64,000 nt of DNA, taken from assembly GCA_947846985.1 (NCBI GenBank), contig CANTUZ010000008.1:36536817-36600816 (forward strand), given 5' to 3'. Positions 46,691-59,400 of this stretch are shown piece by piece. The notes under the pieces are model-generated. The model had not been told where the DNA came from. It was given only the letters and a program-made list of their open reading frames with translations, and ran no database searches. The position numbers were made by a program, and so were the translations under genes. This DNA comes from Fratercula arctica (lineage: Eukaryota > Chordata > Aves > Charadriiformes > Alcidae). Within the stretch, counting starts at the first letter, position 1, and each line of letters opens with the position of its first letter.

Positions 46691-48865
46691 GTTGGTATCT
46701 GAATCCAAGCCTGCTGTTTGAGTGGACGCCACTTTTATGCCACTGAAAGGATTAGTGTGGAAATAAAAAGACTAATGAATGTGGCAACTGCTTCGTATGG
46801 GAAGCAAGTGAAGAAGACAGTTGACAGAACTGAACTCAGCTCTGTTCTCCCTTCCATCCTGTCAGTGAACTGGGCAGGATTTCTCTAGTCCACAAGGTTT
46901 CCAGCTCGGCCCAGGATTCTGGTTAGAGCTATATTTACTTTTGGATGACAGAATACTAGTAGGCATTACTGCTGATCTCTTTTTTGTGCATTGATGGAGA
47001 TTGCGGGCTTTCAGCTTAGGCTTTGACACCATGATTTATTCTGCCTACGATCATTCGACACCAGTGCTTTGTGTTTGCCTGCTGTTGTTTGATTTTAAAG
47101 TAGATGGTCTTGAGTTTGTGGCTTGCTTACCTGAGAATCCTTTCCTCGGTTGCCATACTGCTGCATCCATGGTTGGTTCAGATGCTTGCCATGGAAACTT
47201 CCCCTCGAATATTGCTGCCTGCTGGTATGAATGAAAGCCTTGCTGGGATGGTATGCACTACTGCCTGACCTAGAATGACAGCTCCTATGTTTTGACCTCT
47301 GGATGTCTTTCCCTCTTTTGGGAATTAAAAGTCTGAGAAGTTTTAGTTTGGGTCTTGGTTTTTCACTGTTTATCATTGACTAATGATTCTACTTTAAACT
47401 TTCATATTTAGGATTCTTTTTCATTTAGTTATAAATGCTCTAGTTTCATTCCAGTTTAAACATCTGCAAAGATTTTAGTATTAGGTGAAAAGTAGAAGCA
47501 AAGCAGAAGGTGGCAGAGCTGTGCTTAGGGCAGAAAACAAGAGAGGAAACAGATTCTAAAATTTAGGTCAGTTGTATGGCTGTCGCGTGATCAGATGATT
47601 GTTTAAGAAGCTACAAGGTTGAGATGTTAACCAGTTGTTTATGTTCTCTTACTTCCTTGCAGCTCTCTTGAACTATGATGCTCTCAAGGGCCTTTCTTAT
47701 GGTTGTGCTTGGCATGGCTGGGATAGATGAGGATGCAGCGCGAGACTGGTGCATGTGTGGGGTTGGGGGGACTGGAAGGTGGGTGAACTGGGAAAAGTGG
47801 CAGGCTGGCTGAGAAAGCTGCTGGCTCTGACAGCTGCCAAAGAATGGGAGCTGTCAGAGATGACTGCCCCAATTGTGGTATGTAGCTGCATCTAGTGCAC
47901 TGCAGGCTGCACTGATTCTTTAGTCTTTAAAAAAAAAAAAAAAAGGGGAAAAAGCAGGATGGAATGATTTATTTGTGTTGTTGCCTACCAACAATATGTG
48001 GAAAATATTTGGAGAGGTTAATAATTAGCAATGTGGGGAAGATGAGTATCATTTCTCTGCTGTAGACAAAGCATTTGTTTGTATCTTTTACAAATAAAGA
48101 TTGGAGTGTTGTAAGACTGCTTTGGCGTATCTCAAGCTTTAGAATTGAGTATCAATGCTTCACAGAACTTAACGAAAATCTGAAATTCCAGTTTGTTTAT
48201 GCCTCATAACATTAATCATTTGAGATGCAACTAGCTTAACCTCACTTTAGGTGGAAATAGTAATAATGCTGCAGGATAGAGAAATATAAAGGCATTTTAA
48301 ATTTTGTGTTTTCCGCTAGGCAAAATTGTGTTTGAGTGCCATGTGTCAGAGTTATCCATACTTCTCACTCCTCTGGCCTGTATGATGGTTTTGAGGAAGT
48401 TCAAAGTTATTGTGACATCCATTTTCTCCTGTATGTGTGATAATCTAGCTTCCTGATGCTGAGTTTCTGGATGTGAACAGATGTACCAGAATGCGTTCAG
48501 AAAAGTCTGCCTGGGATTGTCTTGCCTCTCTCTGTTTTATACCTTTGCAAAACAGAGGAGTTTCAGGTAGAATGAATGTAGTGCCTGACAGTATTTTTCC
48601 TCTGCTGCTGTCCAAAAGCTCACCTTTCAAAATGTTCTTTGATTTTCACCTTCTAATTATGTCTTCCTACTGCTGATTCAGAACCAAGTGTAGAAGTTCT
48701 TTTACAGGTGCTTTAAGGATGTTCTTAAAAAAATTGTTTATTTCTCTTTATAGTTTTAGAGAAAGTAAGAAAATATATCTTTTAAAACATTTCCATATTT
48801 AAAGACAGCATAAAACAAAAAAGTTCTCTCTCTGATATTTAAACATTAGTAAAAAGTGTAAGATC

Positions 48866-49046
48866 TCATGGAACAGTTGAGGCTGGTAAGGATCTCTGAA
48901 CATTGCCTGGTCCAACCCGTTTGTTCAGAGGAGGGTCAAGGAGAGCAGATTGCTCAGTACTGTGACCAGTGGGTTTTGAATATCTCCAAGGATGGAGAAT
49001 CTGCAACCTGTCTGGGAAGCCTGTTCCCGTGTTTGATCACCCTTGC

Positions 49047-49079
<33 letters not shown>

Positions 49080-49420
49080 GAGAGAAGTTTTTACTTATGT
49101 TATGGGGGACAGAGTCAAAAGCCTGACTAAAGTAGACATAAATAATATCCCCTGCCTAACCCCATCTATCAAGCCAGTTGTCTCATCATAGAAGGTTGTC
49201 AGGTTAGTTAATTAAACATCATTTCCCCTTCCTAAGTCTAGGCTGACTACTTCTGATCACCTTCTTTTTTTTTTTTTTTTTTTTTTCCCAAGGTTATTTG
49301 AAGGTTTTGGTTGGTTTTTTTTCAGGGTTATTTGCTCCACTGCCTTCCCAAAGATTGAGTTGAGGCCTCAGGTCCTCTCTCTTGCCCTTGATGATTTGGG
49401 CAGATCTTCAGCAACCTGAG
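48866..49420 (-). mobile_element. Degraded CR1, antisense, internally deleted
   Basis: The first part (48866-49100) matches the reverse complement of a CR1 3' end (GTTGAGGCTGGTAAGGATCT, GGTCCAACC, a degenerate 'loss of stop' region and CTGTTCCCGTGTTTGATCAC). After an expanded A27 tract (49051-49077) the sequence jumps to a more upstream CR1 section (AGTAGACATAAATAATATCC, CATAGAAGGTTGTCAGGTTA, GGCTGACTACTTCTGATCAC, then TTTGCTCCACTGCCTTCCCA). The element is therefore an old copy with an internal deletion, and homopolymers (A27 and T22 at 49265) have grown inside it. Confidence 0.8.
49051..49077. repeat. Poly(A) tract inside CR1, 27 bp
   Basis: This is an uninterrupted A run grown from the A-rich part of the antisense CR1. 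Confidence 0.9.
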
Positions 49421-52400
49421 TTGAAGGCATAAGGAAAATGAACCATTTTACACAAACCTCTATGCAAAATTCTAGTTTGGCATGCAGTTATATAGAGATT
49501 AATACACATATATAGATTAATAATTAACAAACAACTGAAGTTACCTACAATCTGCTTTAAAATGCCTCCTGTTTCCAGGTCTCTTTCTTTAACGCTGCAG
49601 ATTTCTTGTTTCTACTACTGTCACGGACATTGTATTGTCTTAATTTACACAGATCCTGAATCTCTGCTGATTAAAAACAAGCTATTAAAGCTTTGGGTCC
49701 AGTTGTCCATCTCAAGCGAAAAGATGTAAATGTTCTTGAAATGAGACACAATTAAATGTTAAATATGTTTCACTAGATTGGAATTATCTTTTAAAATAGC
49801 ATTTTAAGCAGCCCCAGATAATACTTTTTCCCTGAAACGTTATTTAATTCGCCAAACTTTTGATTTGGGCAAATGTGTTTCTCTGAACTGAGTGGCTTCA
49901 TTGGCAGAGATCTGAAATGTGCAACAGAATTAATTTGCCTTAACAAGCAGCTTTGTGTCAGCTGAACCACAGTGACTGATGTTGAACATGTTTTTAACCT
50001 ATGTCAAATACAAGATAGAATGTATTAGCTCATACCTTAATGAAAGAGTTGAAGCAAGTGCATTTTATCTTACATTTGTAATGACCTAAGAATGCGCAGA
50101 TAGTTTACTGTAGCTTGGTAAACACATGGTATTAAACTCGCGCATTAGAGCCCTAACTCTTTCATAAAACAACAATTTGCGTGCGGCAGTGGCCCATCTT
50201 GTTCATTAGGTGTGTGATTTTTAAATATTTAGGAGCTCGTGACTCATTATCTGTCCACTTCTTCTCATTTTGCTGATGCTTTTGCTCCAGGACTAAATGG
50301 GGCAAAAGTGACTTTCTGAAAAGTGCAGCAAAAAGCAGTCCACAATAGGCTGCCGCAAATAAACGTTGTGTAGTTCTTTAGCAATAAAATACTGAAGGCT
50401 AATGGCATGTGTCCAGTTGATCACATTTGACATGTTGAAATGCAGATGCCTACAACGTATACCAGTTCTCACAGGCATGATTCTGCCCTTTCCACTTTTA
50501 CTTTGTGAAGGATGTTTTATTTCTTATCACCCAAGTCCCGTCCCTCAACATGGTTTAGATCACTTTTTAGAGGTGTTTTTATCTTCTGTATGTGTGTCTC
50601 CTTCCACGTTTGACTTATTGTTGTTTTAATTTTCTTTAAACAAATTGAACAAGACAATTATTAGATTGTTATTTATCATGACACTTCGTTCTTCAGGGAT
50701 GAGAATTTCGGCTTAGAGAGATCTCTTTATTTTACGCGCTGGAAATTATGCAAGGCTTGTTAAAGAAACAAAAGACAGGCTGAACAGCGGTTCTTGATTC
50801 CACTCTTTGGTGGTACTTGACCGTTCATCAGGTGGATGTATCATTTGATTTTAATTCTTCTGTGCCTTGTGCTAGCTGCTCTCTTTGCTCTGTTCCTGTC
50901 TCTCTCTCTCTTGTTTCCTGATACTGCTTCCAGTGGACTCCCCGTTGCTTCCTGTTCTCTCCTCCTTGGCTGAGTCCTGCTAATGCTGAACTTTCCTCAG
51001 ATCTTTGTCCCTTCCTCTTGACACAGAGCCTTTGGATTGCAACCGTCCAGCCTTCTCTTAAAGGAACAGCTTCCAAATAACTGCTGTCTGAGTATCAGTT
51101 GATAAGGAAAAGAACTGTTGCTTTATCTCTACCCCCTAAGTATTTTTCACTGATGACCGAGAGACAGCAAACAAACTCTGGTCTATTAGGACTGTGCTGT
51201 AAACATCAGTAAGCGAGTGGGCTGTAGATGTTGCTCACCCATCAGGGGTAGAACTTGGAGTTACTACAACAATGCGTAATCGCTTGAGGATGCAGTGAAA
51301 AGTTACTACTCTTTTTAGTCGGAAAAGGAGTCTGAGAAATGTCCTACTAGCTCAGCAGAGTTTGTGAAAGGGTGTAACAGTCCAGCTTGTTATGCCAGTT
51401 AAGGTTAGTGAGCATCCTCAAATACTCTTTACCATACAGGGTTTTTTCATGCTTTAATACTAGCAGTTTTGATAGCTGCCAGATAGCTTCTTGAAAGCCT
51501 CACCCTCTTTTTGCCCCTCCCTCCTCGTGATTCATCTGGTAGTGTCCGATACAGACAGCTCGAAGAGCAACATGTGAATAACAGGCATTTCATGTACTGC
51601 GTGTAGCAATAGCTTCATGTGTGCATGGCTACCCCGGACTTCTCCGTGGGCTGACAAGTGCACCAGCTAAAAGAGTGGCTCCATTGAGCTAAAACCCTTA
51701 CAGGGCAGGATTTGAGGGAAGATTTCATGAGATCATGACAAGGTGAGGAGAGATGTGTGCCAACATGAAAAGGTCAAAGGCCATTGAATGGTGATATGGA
51801 AATCAACATATGTTTGGGGAGGAGAAGAATAATGTAGGTCATTTCCATATCGTGAGGGAGACAGGTTCCCTTTGAACTATTTCCATGGAGGATACTCATA
51901 TGTATTGCGTATGAGTAGACATAGTATTGCGTATCAGGTTAGTCCGGTTACAGCCTAAACATTCAATATTTGCTTGTACATAGTCTTAAATCAGTGAGAA
52001 ATTATATCAGACTTGTAATGGTTCCCATTACTTTTTCTTTCTCTCTTTTTCTAATAGATACTATCAGCACATTATATTATAGATCTATTTTATAGTGACA
52101 CACATTAAACCTATAACAATTGTATTTTTGCTTTTGGTATATTCTGACTGATGGTTTCCTATGACTTTTATGGATCTTTTGATACTTTATAAAACCTTCA
52201 GTTAATAAGTATTTATATACTAGTGAATTGAGTAGTTACGAACTTTCTTAGCAGCATTTCAGCAACCGGTACCTATGCGTAAACAATATTAAACACAAAG
52301 AGTATAAAGCTAATGTGGTAGCAAAGGAAAATGGACCCTTTTGCCTTTTTCTAGATAAGATGGTGTGATATGGAATACTGCATTTTTTTTTCTAATTCAT

Positions 52401-52592
52401 AAATTATAAGCTTGAAAGACTAAAGGATTTAAATATGTTCTTTAAATGAAAGGCTAATCAGTATAAGAGGAAAAGAAAATAATAAAATGGAATTACCATT
52501 GCTCCTTTTTCTGATCCTTGAAGCATTAAGGCCATAAAATTAGTTTTGTTCTGGTGATGCTGTATTTATTTACTAATAAACTACCTGAAAGA

Positions 52593-52612
52593 TTATATAT
52601 ATATATATATAT
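52593..52612. repeat. (AT)10 microsatellite
   Basis: This is a pure AT dinucleotide run in SP3 intron 3. Confidence 0.85.
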
Positions 52613-53765
52613 GTATGTTTGAGGGCAAAAGGTGGCTAGCATTTTTTTTCTCTATTCACAATTATTATTTGTGCAGCTCTTGAAAGGAATTTAGAGCCAA
52701 GATGTGTGTTTCCTCATTGGAAGTGAAGCTTGCCAAGCACAGTAAAACTTTTTTTTTTTTAAGAAGTACTCAGACTTAAATAGAGCGTTTTTCTTGTAAC
52801 ACGTAAACATTTGGTGTCGCAGCTCAAAATAGGGTAAGAAAGTGAAACTAGCAACGTCCCAGCCTACACCGTGGACTAAATTCATGCGGATGCGTGCTGC
52901 AGGATTCATTCAGGCTGGCTAAGTCTCAGTGCCATGTTGAAGAAGAATAAGCTGTGTGCTGTATTTTGTATATCCAGGTTTTATTCTAAAGGAAGTCCGA
53001 GCGCAGCCTCAGAAGGCAGCTGCAATATGCTCCAGTAACTTCCCTAGCAGGAGCGATCACAGGATCAGTGCAGAAGAACAAACTAGAGCTTTTCTTTCTA
53101 TGTCCTGTGGACTCTGCCAAAGGGACAAAATTTATTTCACAGAGCTGAATGAGTTGTAAGACAAGTCACTTACTTGTTGCTAAATATTAAGTTATTCCAT
53201 TGGTTTACTGTAGTGCCGTAAAACAGATGAGAAACTTAACTGCATCTTTTTTAGATTGATGGTTATTTACAGTACCGACTTGGTTGACTACACAAATCTG
53301 TGCTAAGCATTGCAGGACGTTAAATCTAATTCTTAATACTCTATTCTGAAAAAGCTTGCTTTGGTAAAGAAAGGTAAGTGCAATTTACCTTTTCTTTACT
53401 GAATAAGAAACAAAAGCATACTGCATCAGCCCTTAGGTTCTTTAATCTTCAACCATTCAGGGATCTGTTCTGAATCACTGACCTATTCTATTGTTGCAAC
53501 TTAATGAAGATAGATTTTTTTTATTTTTTTTTCACCCCTAACGGATACATATGACTAATCCAACTGTGATTTCAGTGTAAAAATTCCTTAGTTTAGAGGT
53601 CCTCTTCCCTAGTGAAACAGTAACTCATACAAGCTTATAAGTATTAGGACTTTGTATTGTGCGTGATTTAAACTGAGGCTATTCAGTCTTTCCGACTGTG
53701 TGACTAAGTCACCTCTTAACAGTCTCCATACTGCTGAAAAGTCACAACGTGCACATCTATATACC

Positions 53766-54090
53766 ACACACACCACAGAGTCAAAAGGCAGTGGAGCTCC
53801 AGAAGATACAGGCGACGCTGGCTTCACGGCGATTCCTCCATCTCTGTGCAGTAGGTGCCGGGGTTAGGTAAAGAGCGTAGCTGAGTCCCAGGGTAACCTG
53901 GTGATGACAGCTCCAGCAGCCCCTGCCAGCTCCCTTCTTCCCACAGCCAGGGATTTGGATTATCCAGCAGCCCCCACACCAGAATAACCCTGCTGCTGGT
54001 CACCTGACGTAGCCATGGCACAGGAGCTGCATTTGATCTGCTCGCGAGCCACATGCAGCTCATGAACCACAGGTTGGTTACCCTGACTTA
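53766..54090. mobile_element. Possible old DNA-transposon or repeat remnant
   Basis: On the - strand the right end reads CAGGGTAACCAACCTGTGGT, followed by GAGCTGCATGTGGCTC. This resembles hAT-type terminal sequences that begin CAGGGGTGGCCAACCTG. The left end (CAGTGGAGC at about 53790) is only a weak partner, and no 8-bp target duplication is visible. It is a tentative call. Confidence 0.25.
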
Positions 54091-54276
54091 GGCATTAGCT
54101 CACTTACAAAATCTGTATTTCGTAGTTCTAATCCAGCTGCTGTTGTTCATATGGGCTGCACTGCATGTTTTCCAGTAGCGTATCAATCTCTAGTGTTGAA
54201 TTGCATGACTGTTCTAGCATATAGTCTGTATGTCTCTTGTTTTAATTTTGTCTTTTTTGTTTTTCTTTTTATTCAG

Positions 54277-55639
54277 ACAGGGGATTTGGCTTCTGTGCAA
54301 TTAACAGGAACTCCAAATAGATGGGAGGTCTTGTCTGCGGCTCCTGCCACTATAAAGGATGAAGCTGGTAATATAGTACAGATTCCAGGTGCTGCCACAG
54401 TAACTTCAAGTGGGCAGTATGTCCTTCCTATTCAGAGTTTGCAAAATCAACAAATCTTTTCTGTTGCACCAGGATCAGATTCGTCGAATGGTACAGTGTC
54501 TAACGTACAATACCAAGTAATACCCCAGATCCAGACAGCGGATGGTCAGCAGGTTCAACTTGGCTTTGCAGCCTCTTCTGATAATAGCAGTATAAATCAA
54601 GAAACTGGTCAAATTCAGATCATTCCTGGCTCTAATCAAACCATCATTGCCTCTGGAACACCTTCAGCTAATATTCAGAATATCTTATCGCAGTCTGGTC
54701 AAGTCCAGGTTCAGGGAGTTGCGATTGGTGGTTCGTCTTTTCCTGGCCAAGCGCAAGTAGTTGCTAACGTCCCTCTTGGACTGCCAGGAAATATTACTTT
54801 TGTACCCATCAATAGCGTTGATCTAGATTCTCTGGGACTTGGCAGTGGTTCTCAAACCATGACAGCAGGCATTAATGCAGATGGGCACTTGATAAATACT
54901 GGACAGGCCATGGATAGTTCAGATACTTCTGAAAGGACTGGTGAGCAAGTTTCGCCTGAAATTACAGAAACCGCCACTGATAATGACTTATTTGTGCCAA
55001 CATCATCTTCATCACAATTGCCCGTTACCATAGACAGTTCAAGTATATTGGAACAAAATGCAAACAACTTGACCACGACTAGTGGTCAAGTTCACAGTTC
55101 TGATCTTCAGGGAAATTACATCCAGACGTCAGTCTCTGATGACACGCAGGCTCAGAATATTCAGGTCTCCACAGCACAGCCAATTGTACAACACATACAG
55201 CTTCAAGAGTCTCAGCAGCCAACCAGTCAAGCCCAGATTGTACAAGGTATTGCGCAACAGACAATCCACGGTGTGCAAGCAAGTCAAAGTATATCTCAAC
55301 AGGCTCTTCAAAATCTTCAACTGCAGCTGAATCCTGGAACTTTTTTAATTCAGGCACAAACAGTGACCCCTTCTGGGCAGATAACCTGGCAGACATTTCA
55401 AGTGCAAGGAGTTCAGAACTTGCAGAACTTGCAAATTCAGAATGCACCTGGTCAACAAATAACTCTAACCCCTGTGCAGACTCTCACTCTTGGTCAAGTT
55501 GCAGCAGGTGGGGCGTTGACGTCAACTCCAGTTAGTCTAAGCACTGCTCAATTGCCAAATCTACAGACAGTTACAGTAAACTCTATAGATTCTGCTGGTA
55601 TTCAGCTGCATCAAGGAGAAAATGCTGGCAGTCCTGCAG
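54277..55639 (+). CDS. SP3: SP3 coding exon 4, glutamine-rich transactivation exon
   Basis: This large exon (454 codons plus one base, residues 84-537 by my numbering) starts TGDLASVQLTGTPNRWEVLS after a TTCAG acceptor. It holds the two glutamine-rich activation domains (about 112-245 and 370-505) with a serine/threonine-rich segment between (about 292-355). Signature peptides include VQYQVIPQIQTADGQQVQ, GNITFVPINSVDLDSLGLG, LQLNPGTFLIQAQTVTPSGQ and NLQTVTVNSIDSAGIQL. From memory it aligns closely with human SP3. The frame opens in the intron (from 54151), but the real exon starts at 54277. Met278 (54859) and Met295 (54910) fit the internal starts known for short Sp3 isoforms. The exon ends GCAG before GTATTT at 55640, phase 1, so the split codon would complete the aspartate that precedes the IRIKEEE SUMO-site segment. 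That segment, the Btd box and the three C2H2 fingers lie outside the window. Confidence 0.95.
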
Positions 55640-56408
55640 GTATTTATTTTACTCTTTTTGCAGAAAATTGTTTTTTATTGTGTGTGATTGCTTTGAATGG
55701 TGATAATCGTAACATTATTGTCTTGCTGCGGAAGCTTACAAAATATAGTGGGTTAAACATGGGGATGATAGATTTTATTTGATACTACTGTTCTATTAGA
55801 AACCACTGTAATGGTAGAACGTAGTCCCACCTCGCTTCTTTTAGGATAGGCTCCTGTAACTCCCAACTGGTTATATTAGTTAACAGCACTTCTAATACAA
55901 TGTTTATTGGCGCTTGTAAGTCTTAACCATGTGGAAGATCTGCATAGTAAATTATGGAGGGGGAAATCTGGCTATCAACTACCACTCTTCTAAGACAGCA
56001 GTGTCATTAGCATATGCCATTCTTTTGAGGCCTGAATAGATGAAGTTTTCATGGAAAATCCAAATATTTCTGTTGATACAATTCCCCCCCCCCGAAAATT
56101 TGGAGACCCCCTGAGGTGTTGTTATTGATCTGCTGTTTTGTTAGATTTGTTTCCTACTGGTTTAATGTCAGTGTAACTAGGATGTGCAGAACTCATGTAA
56201 GCAGAAGTGGAACGAGCATGTAAATATCAAAATGGAGGCTGTGCTTAAGAACAGATGTGAATTTCCAGTGCTACTTATTTGCTATTTATGTTTCAGAATG
56301 TACAGTTGTTCATGACAAATTTTGCAGTGTGTTTTATGTCTGTGAGCTGAGAAGAAAGGCAATTTTCTTGAAACAGGTATTTCTTAATGTGAGAAAAAAA
56401 AAATATAT

Positions 56409-56441
56409 ATCATAGTATGGTCAGAGTTGGAAGGGACGTTT
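56409..56441 (-). mobile_element. CR1 3'-terminus fragment
   Basis: A short block ATCATAGTATGGTCAGAGTT followed by GGAAGGGACG matches the last bases of CR1 in reverse orientation. Nothing further upstream of the element can be recognised. Confidence 0.6.
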
Positions 56442-59400
56442 AGTTTTGGTGAATTTGATACAGTGCATTCCAAATTTCAGGGCGTAGCTACCTAAAAGAA
56501 AGAATAAGAGATGACTGAGGTTCAGCGCATTTTGCTGTGCCAGAAGCTGTTCAGTCTCCTCACTGGGGAGTTGTACGCAGGCTGGTTTTGAGGGGCAGAG
56601 TGAGCAGTAGAGGTTATTTGGGAGGGAACTCTTGCACAAAGTAGCTTGGGAATTGCTGTTTTGCTATAATCATGTGATCCAGGGCTCTGGTTCGTTAACA
56701 TACTGAAGCATAAATGTTTAAGCCAAACATAAATGTTTTGTGTTGTATGCCTATTTAAGCATGTGAGAAGAATGCAATGTTAAGTGAAAAATGCCTAGAG
56801 AAGCTGCTGAATTTGGCTTGCTTCAAAAGCCACCTGATTATAATACTTATATAGTTATTGATATTGGTATATTCTATGTCAGGAAGCTTGCTTTCCCTTT
56901 GGAATCTAAAATTTGAATTTAAAATAATAAGCTGGGATGTGTTTGTTTTGGAAATTACTTCTGTGTTACGGGCTTCTGCAGGCGAAGTTACCCACACTTA
57001 GATAAGCCTGCTCTTCGTTGGCTTGTAGGCAACAGCACCAAAGACATGAGTGTGCTGCTCACAGCATTTGCTCTGCTGGGTAATCTTGATTCTTAAATTT
57101 TCTATTTCCAGTGACCACTGAAAGTCTTGGTTTGTCTCTATCATACCTTGTTACCTATGAGGACAGTAGATGTAGATATTGATAACAAAACGCATGTATA
57201 GTGCATGATAATACAGCTAAACTCAGATATCAGAATCTCTCTCTCTTGAAAAAAGAGCCCTGTGGCTAATATGAAATACAAGGAGGATGAGAACTTCTTT
57301 ATTTTTGAGGTTTATATTTGGTATAGGATCATGTAGCTAATGTTATTGCTTGCGCAGTAACATAGCAGAAACTTGAGAAGAAAGATAGAAAGGAAAAGGA
57401 GAGAGGAACCAAAAGAAAAGACACGTGAAAAAAAAGTTGAACCTGCTGTGTGTATTAGTTTGTCTATTGATGGTCCTTGAGAGTGTTTTAATGGTGGTTC
57501 AGAATAAAATGCAAGGGAGTTCTATCAAGCATTCCTTAAATGTGTTTTCCTGTGAGGAGTTTCACATGGGAAGAGAGTAAATGGGTTATATTAAATGTGA
57601 TTAAATAGGCAGAAGCAGTAGATGAATAGCAGAAACTATTGCCTGAAGTGAGTAGCTATAAACACCTGGTTATATTGGAGATAGGGTGGAGATTTATAGT
57701 GACATTTTTCCTACTTGTCTAGGAATAGTAAATGGACTGGAAGGTATTAAAATTGCCATCCCCTAAATTTGGGGAAAATTTAATTGGTCCCTCCTTTATG
57801 TTACAAGGCACTCACTTTTCCGAAGTAATGATCAATGTGAAACTCTTTCTAACTGACAGAATCAGACTGAATTATCTTGATTGACCTTCAGTGTCTTTTA
57901 CATACGTGTCTGGTATTTTGTCCATATCGAAGTTGTCTGAGATGATCTTTTTCAGTGATGTTCCTCCCCTTCTTGTTTATAACCCCTTACAATTTGGTAT
58001 GGTACTCTATTGGGTTGAGGAGCAAATATGCGATTAAAAGCAGACAGTGAAATTGTAAAAAAAATCCTTGTAGTCAAAAATACATTGCTCGTTTGATCTG
58101 CAAATGAGGAAAACCAGTTTAGTTTTAAACTGAAAGAGGAAGGTATGTGGAAGGGACAGCAGAATGAGAGAAGTTAAAGGGTGAGAGGCTGCTTGATTCC
58201 CCTTTTCTGCAAACTACCAACAAGCTTTGAGGCAAGATAAGAAGGGTTTCCCAGTATTTTCTCCCCCCAGCCCGGATAATGCACTTCCTTCCGTAACAAA
58301 TACAGTCGGGCTGTATTTTCAGTTTTCACTTGGCAAAATTTTTCTACCTGGGGCAAAAATAAAAAGAACGTATTCCCAGTCTTGGGCCAGAGATGGTTGG
58401 TCATTATCTGGAGTCCAAATAACGTAGATTGCTCTGTTAGCCGTGTAGCTGTGAAAACTGTGGGTTAGGTTTTAGATTTTGGTGGCTACGGCCCATCGTG
58501 TGAGAGATGTTCTACCACGCCTCAGTTCCCGGGTAAGCAGCAGAGGACATCTTTGCTGCTCTCATGAGTGTGTGAGAGCAAAAAATGTCTTCACCAGGGT
58601 CCTACATTTTGTTTACATAATGGAAAGTAATCACAATTCTAATACAATGCTAATAGCTTTGTCCAGTAAAAGTACAGTTTTCTTTGAAAAATGTCCAGCA
58701 ATTATGCCTCTACCAAAATGTCCGCTTTACCAGGTGTACGTACACAAGAGACTTCCGTTGCGCTGAATTTCTTCTGAAAAGTCTTGGCTGAGCTTGTTTT
58801 ATCTTAGAATGTTTATTAGAGCTCATATTCCTCCTCATTGTGCTTAGTGTTGTCTTGCAGCGGAGGAAGGGAAGGGTATTGGTTAGTCGTAGCTGAAACT
58901 TTCTTCAGCGTTGCTTTTCAAAACAAAAAGCTGTATTAAATAGTATCTAAGTGTTAAACACTGGCAAAGAGATCTCTTTCTCTCCTGTGTTCTGGCTTCG
59001 GTCTTCTGGTCTTGAGAGGAAGTTAAACCTGAGAAAGTTCTCTAGTAGTCTGCTCCTTTTGTTGGCAGTTTGTAATAAAATACTGCATTGTGTGTAACAA
59101 AAAGAGCCATTACAGGCACAGTTCACATTACTCCTCAGCAGCTTACCTGTTCAGGAAAGGTATTTATTCTTATTAGCATGTTTATAGATTTCTTCTTCAA
59201 ACAGTTCATATAAAGTAACATTCCTTTTGGAAAAATACAGGGGACTGAAACGTACCAGCTTGGTTTTCATGTTTCTGATCCTGTAAGTTTTGTAAGTTTG
59301 GAAGAATTTTAAAGTTACTGGATTTTTTTTTTACCTAAAGCCATTGTCCAGACAAAGGAGACTTAAAAGTGTTAATCAAAATCTAATTGTAATAGTGTCT

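Larger units (their letters stand above)
43865..54276 (+). other. SP3: SP3 intron 3 (10.4 kb)
   Basis: It runs from a consensus GTGAGT donor to a TTTATTCAG acceptor with a strong T-rich tract (54241-54276). The first 430 bases are CpG island. The rest is AT-rich and holds a short CR1 tail (46601-46690), a mosaic CR1 (48866-49420), homopolymer runs (A about 47928-47944, A27 49051, T22 49265), an (AT)10 at 52593 and a possible DNA-transposon remnant (53766-54090). I find no internal exon. Confidence 0.88.

Noticed and set aside
51893..51917. Inverted repeat TACTCATA...TATGAGTA
   Set aside because: The arms are only 8 bp with a 9-base loop. Palindromes of this size are common by chance in AT-rich DNA.
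54151..54276. ATG upstream of SP3 exon 4 that extends the frame
   Set aside because: This is intron: it sits before a clear T-rich tract and CAG acceptor, and the added residues are hydrophobic intron translation not found in SP3.
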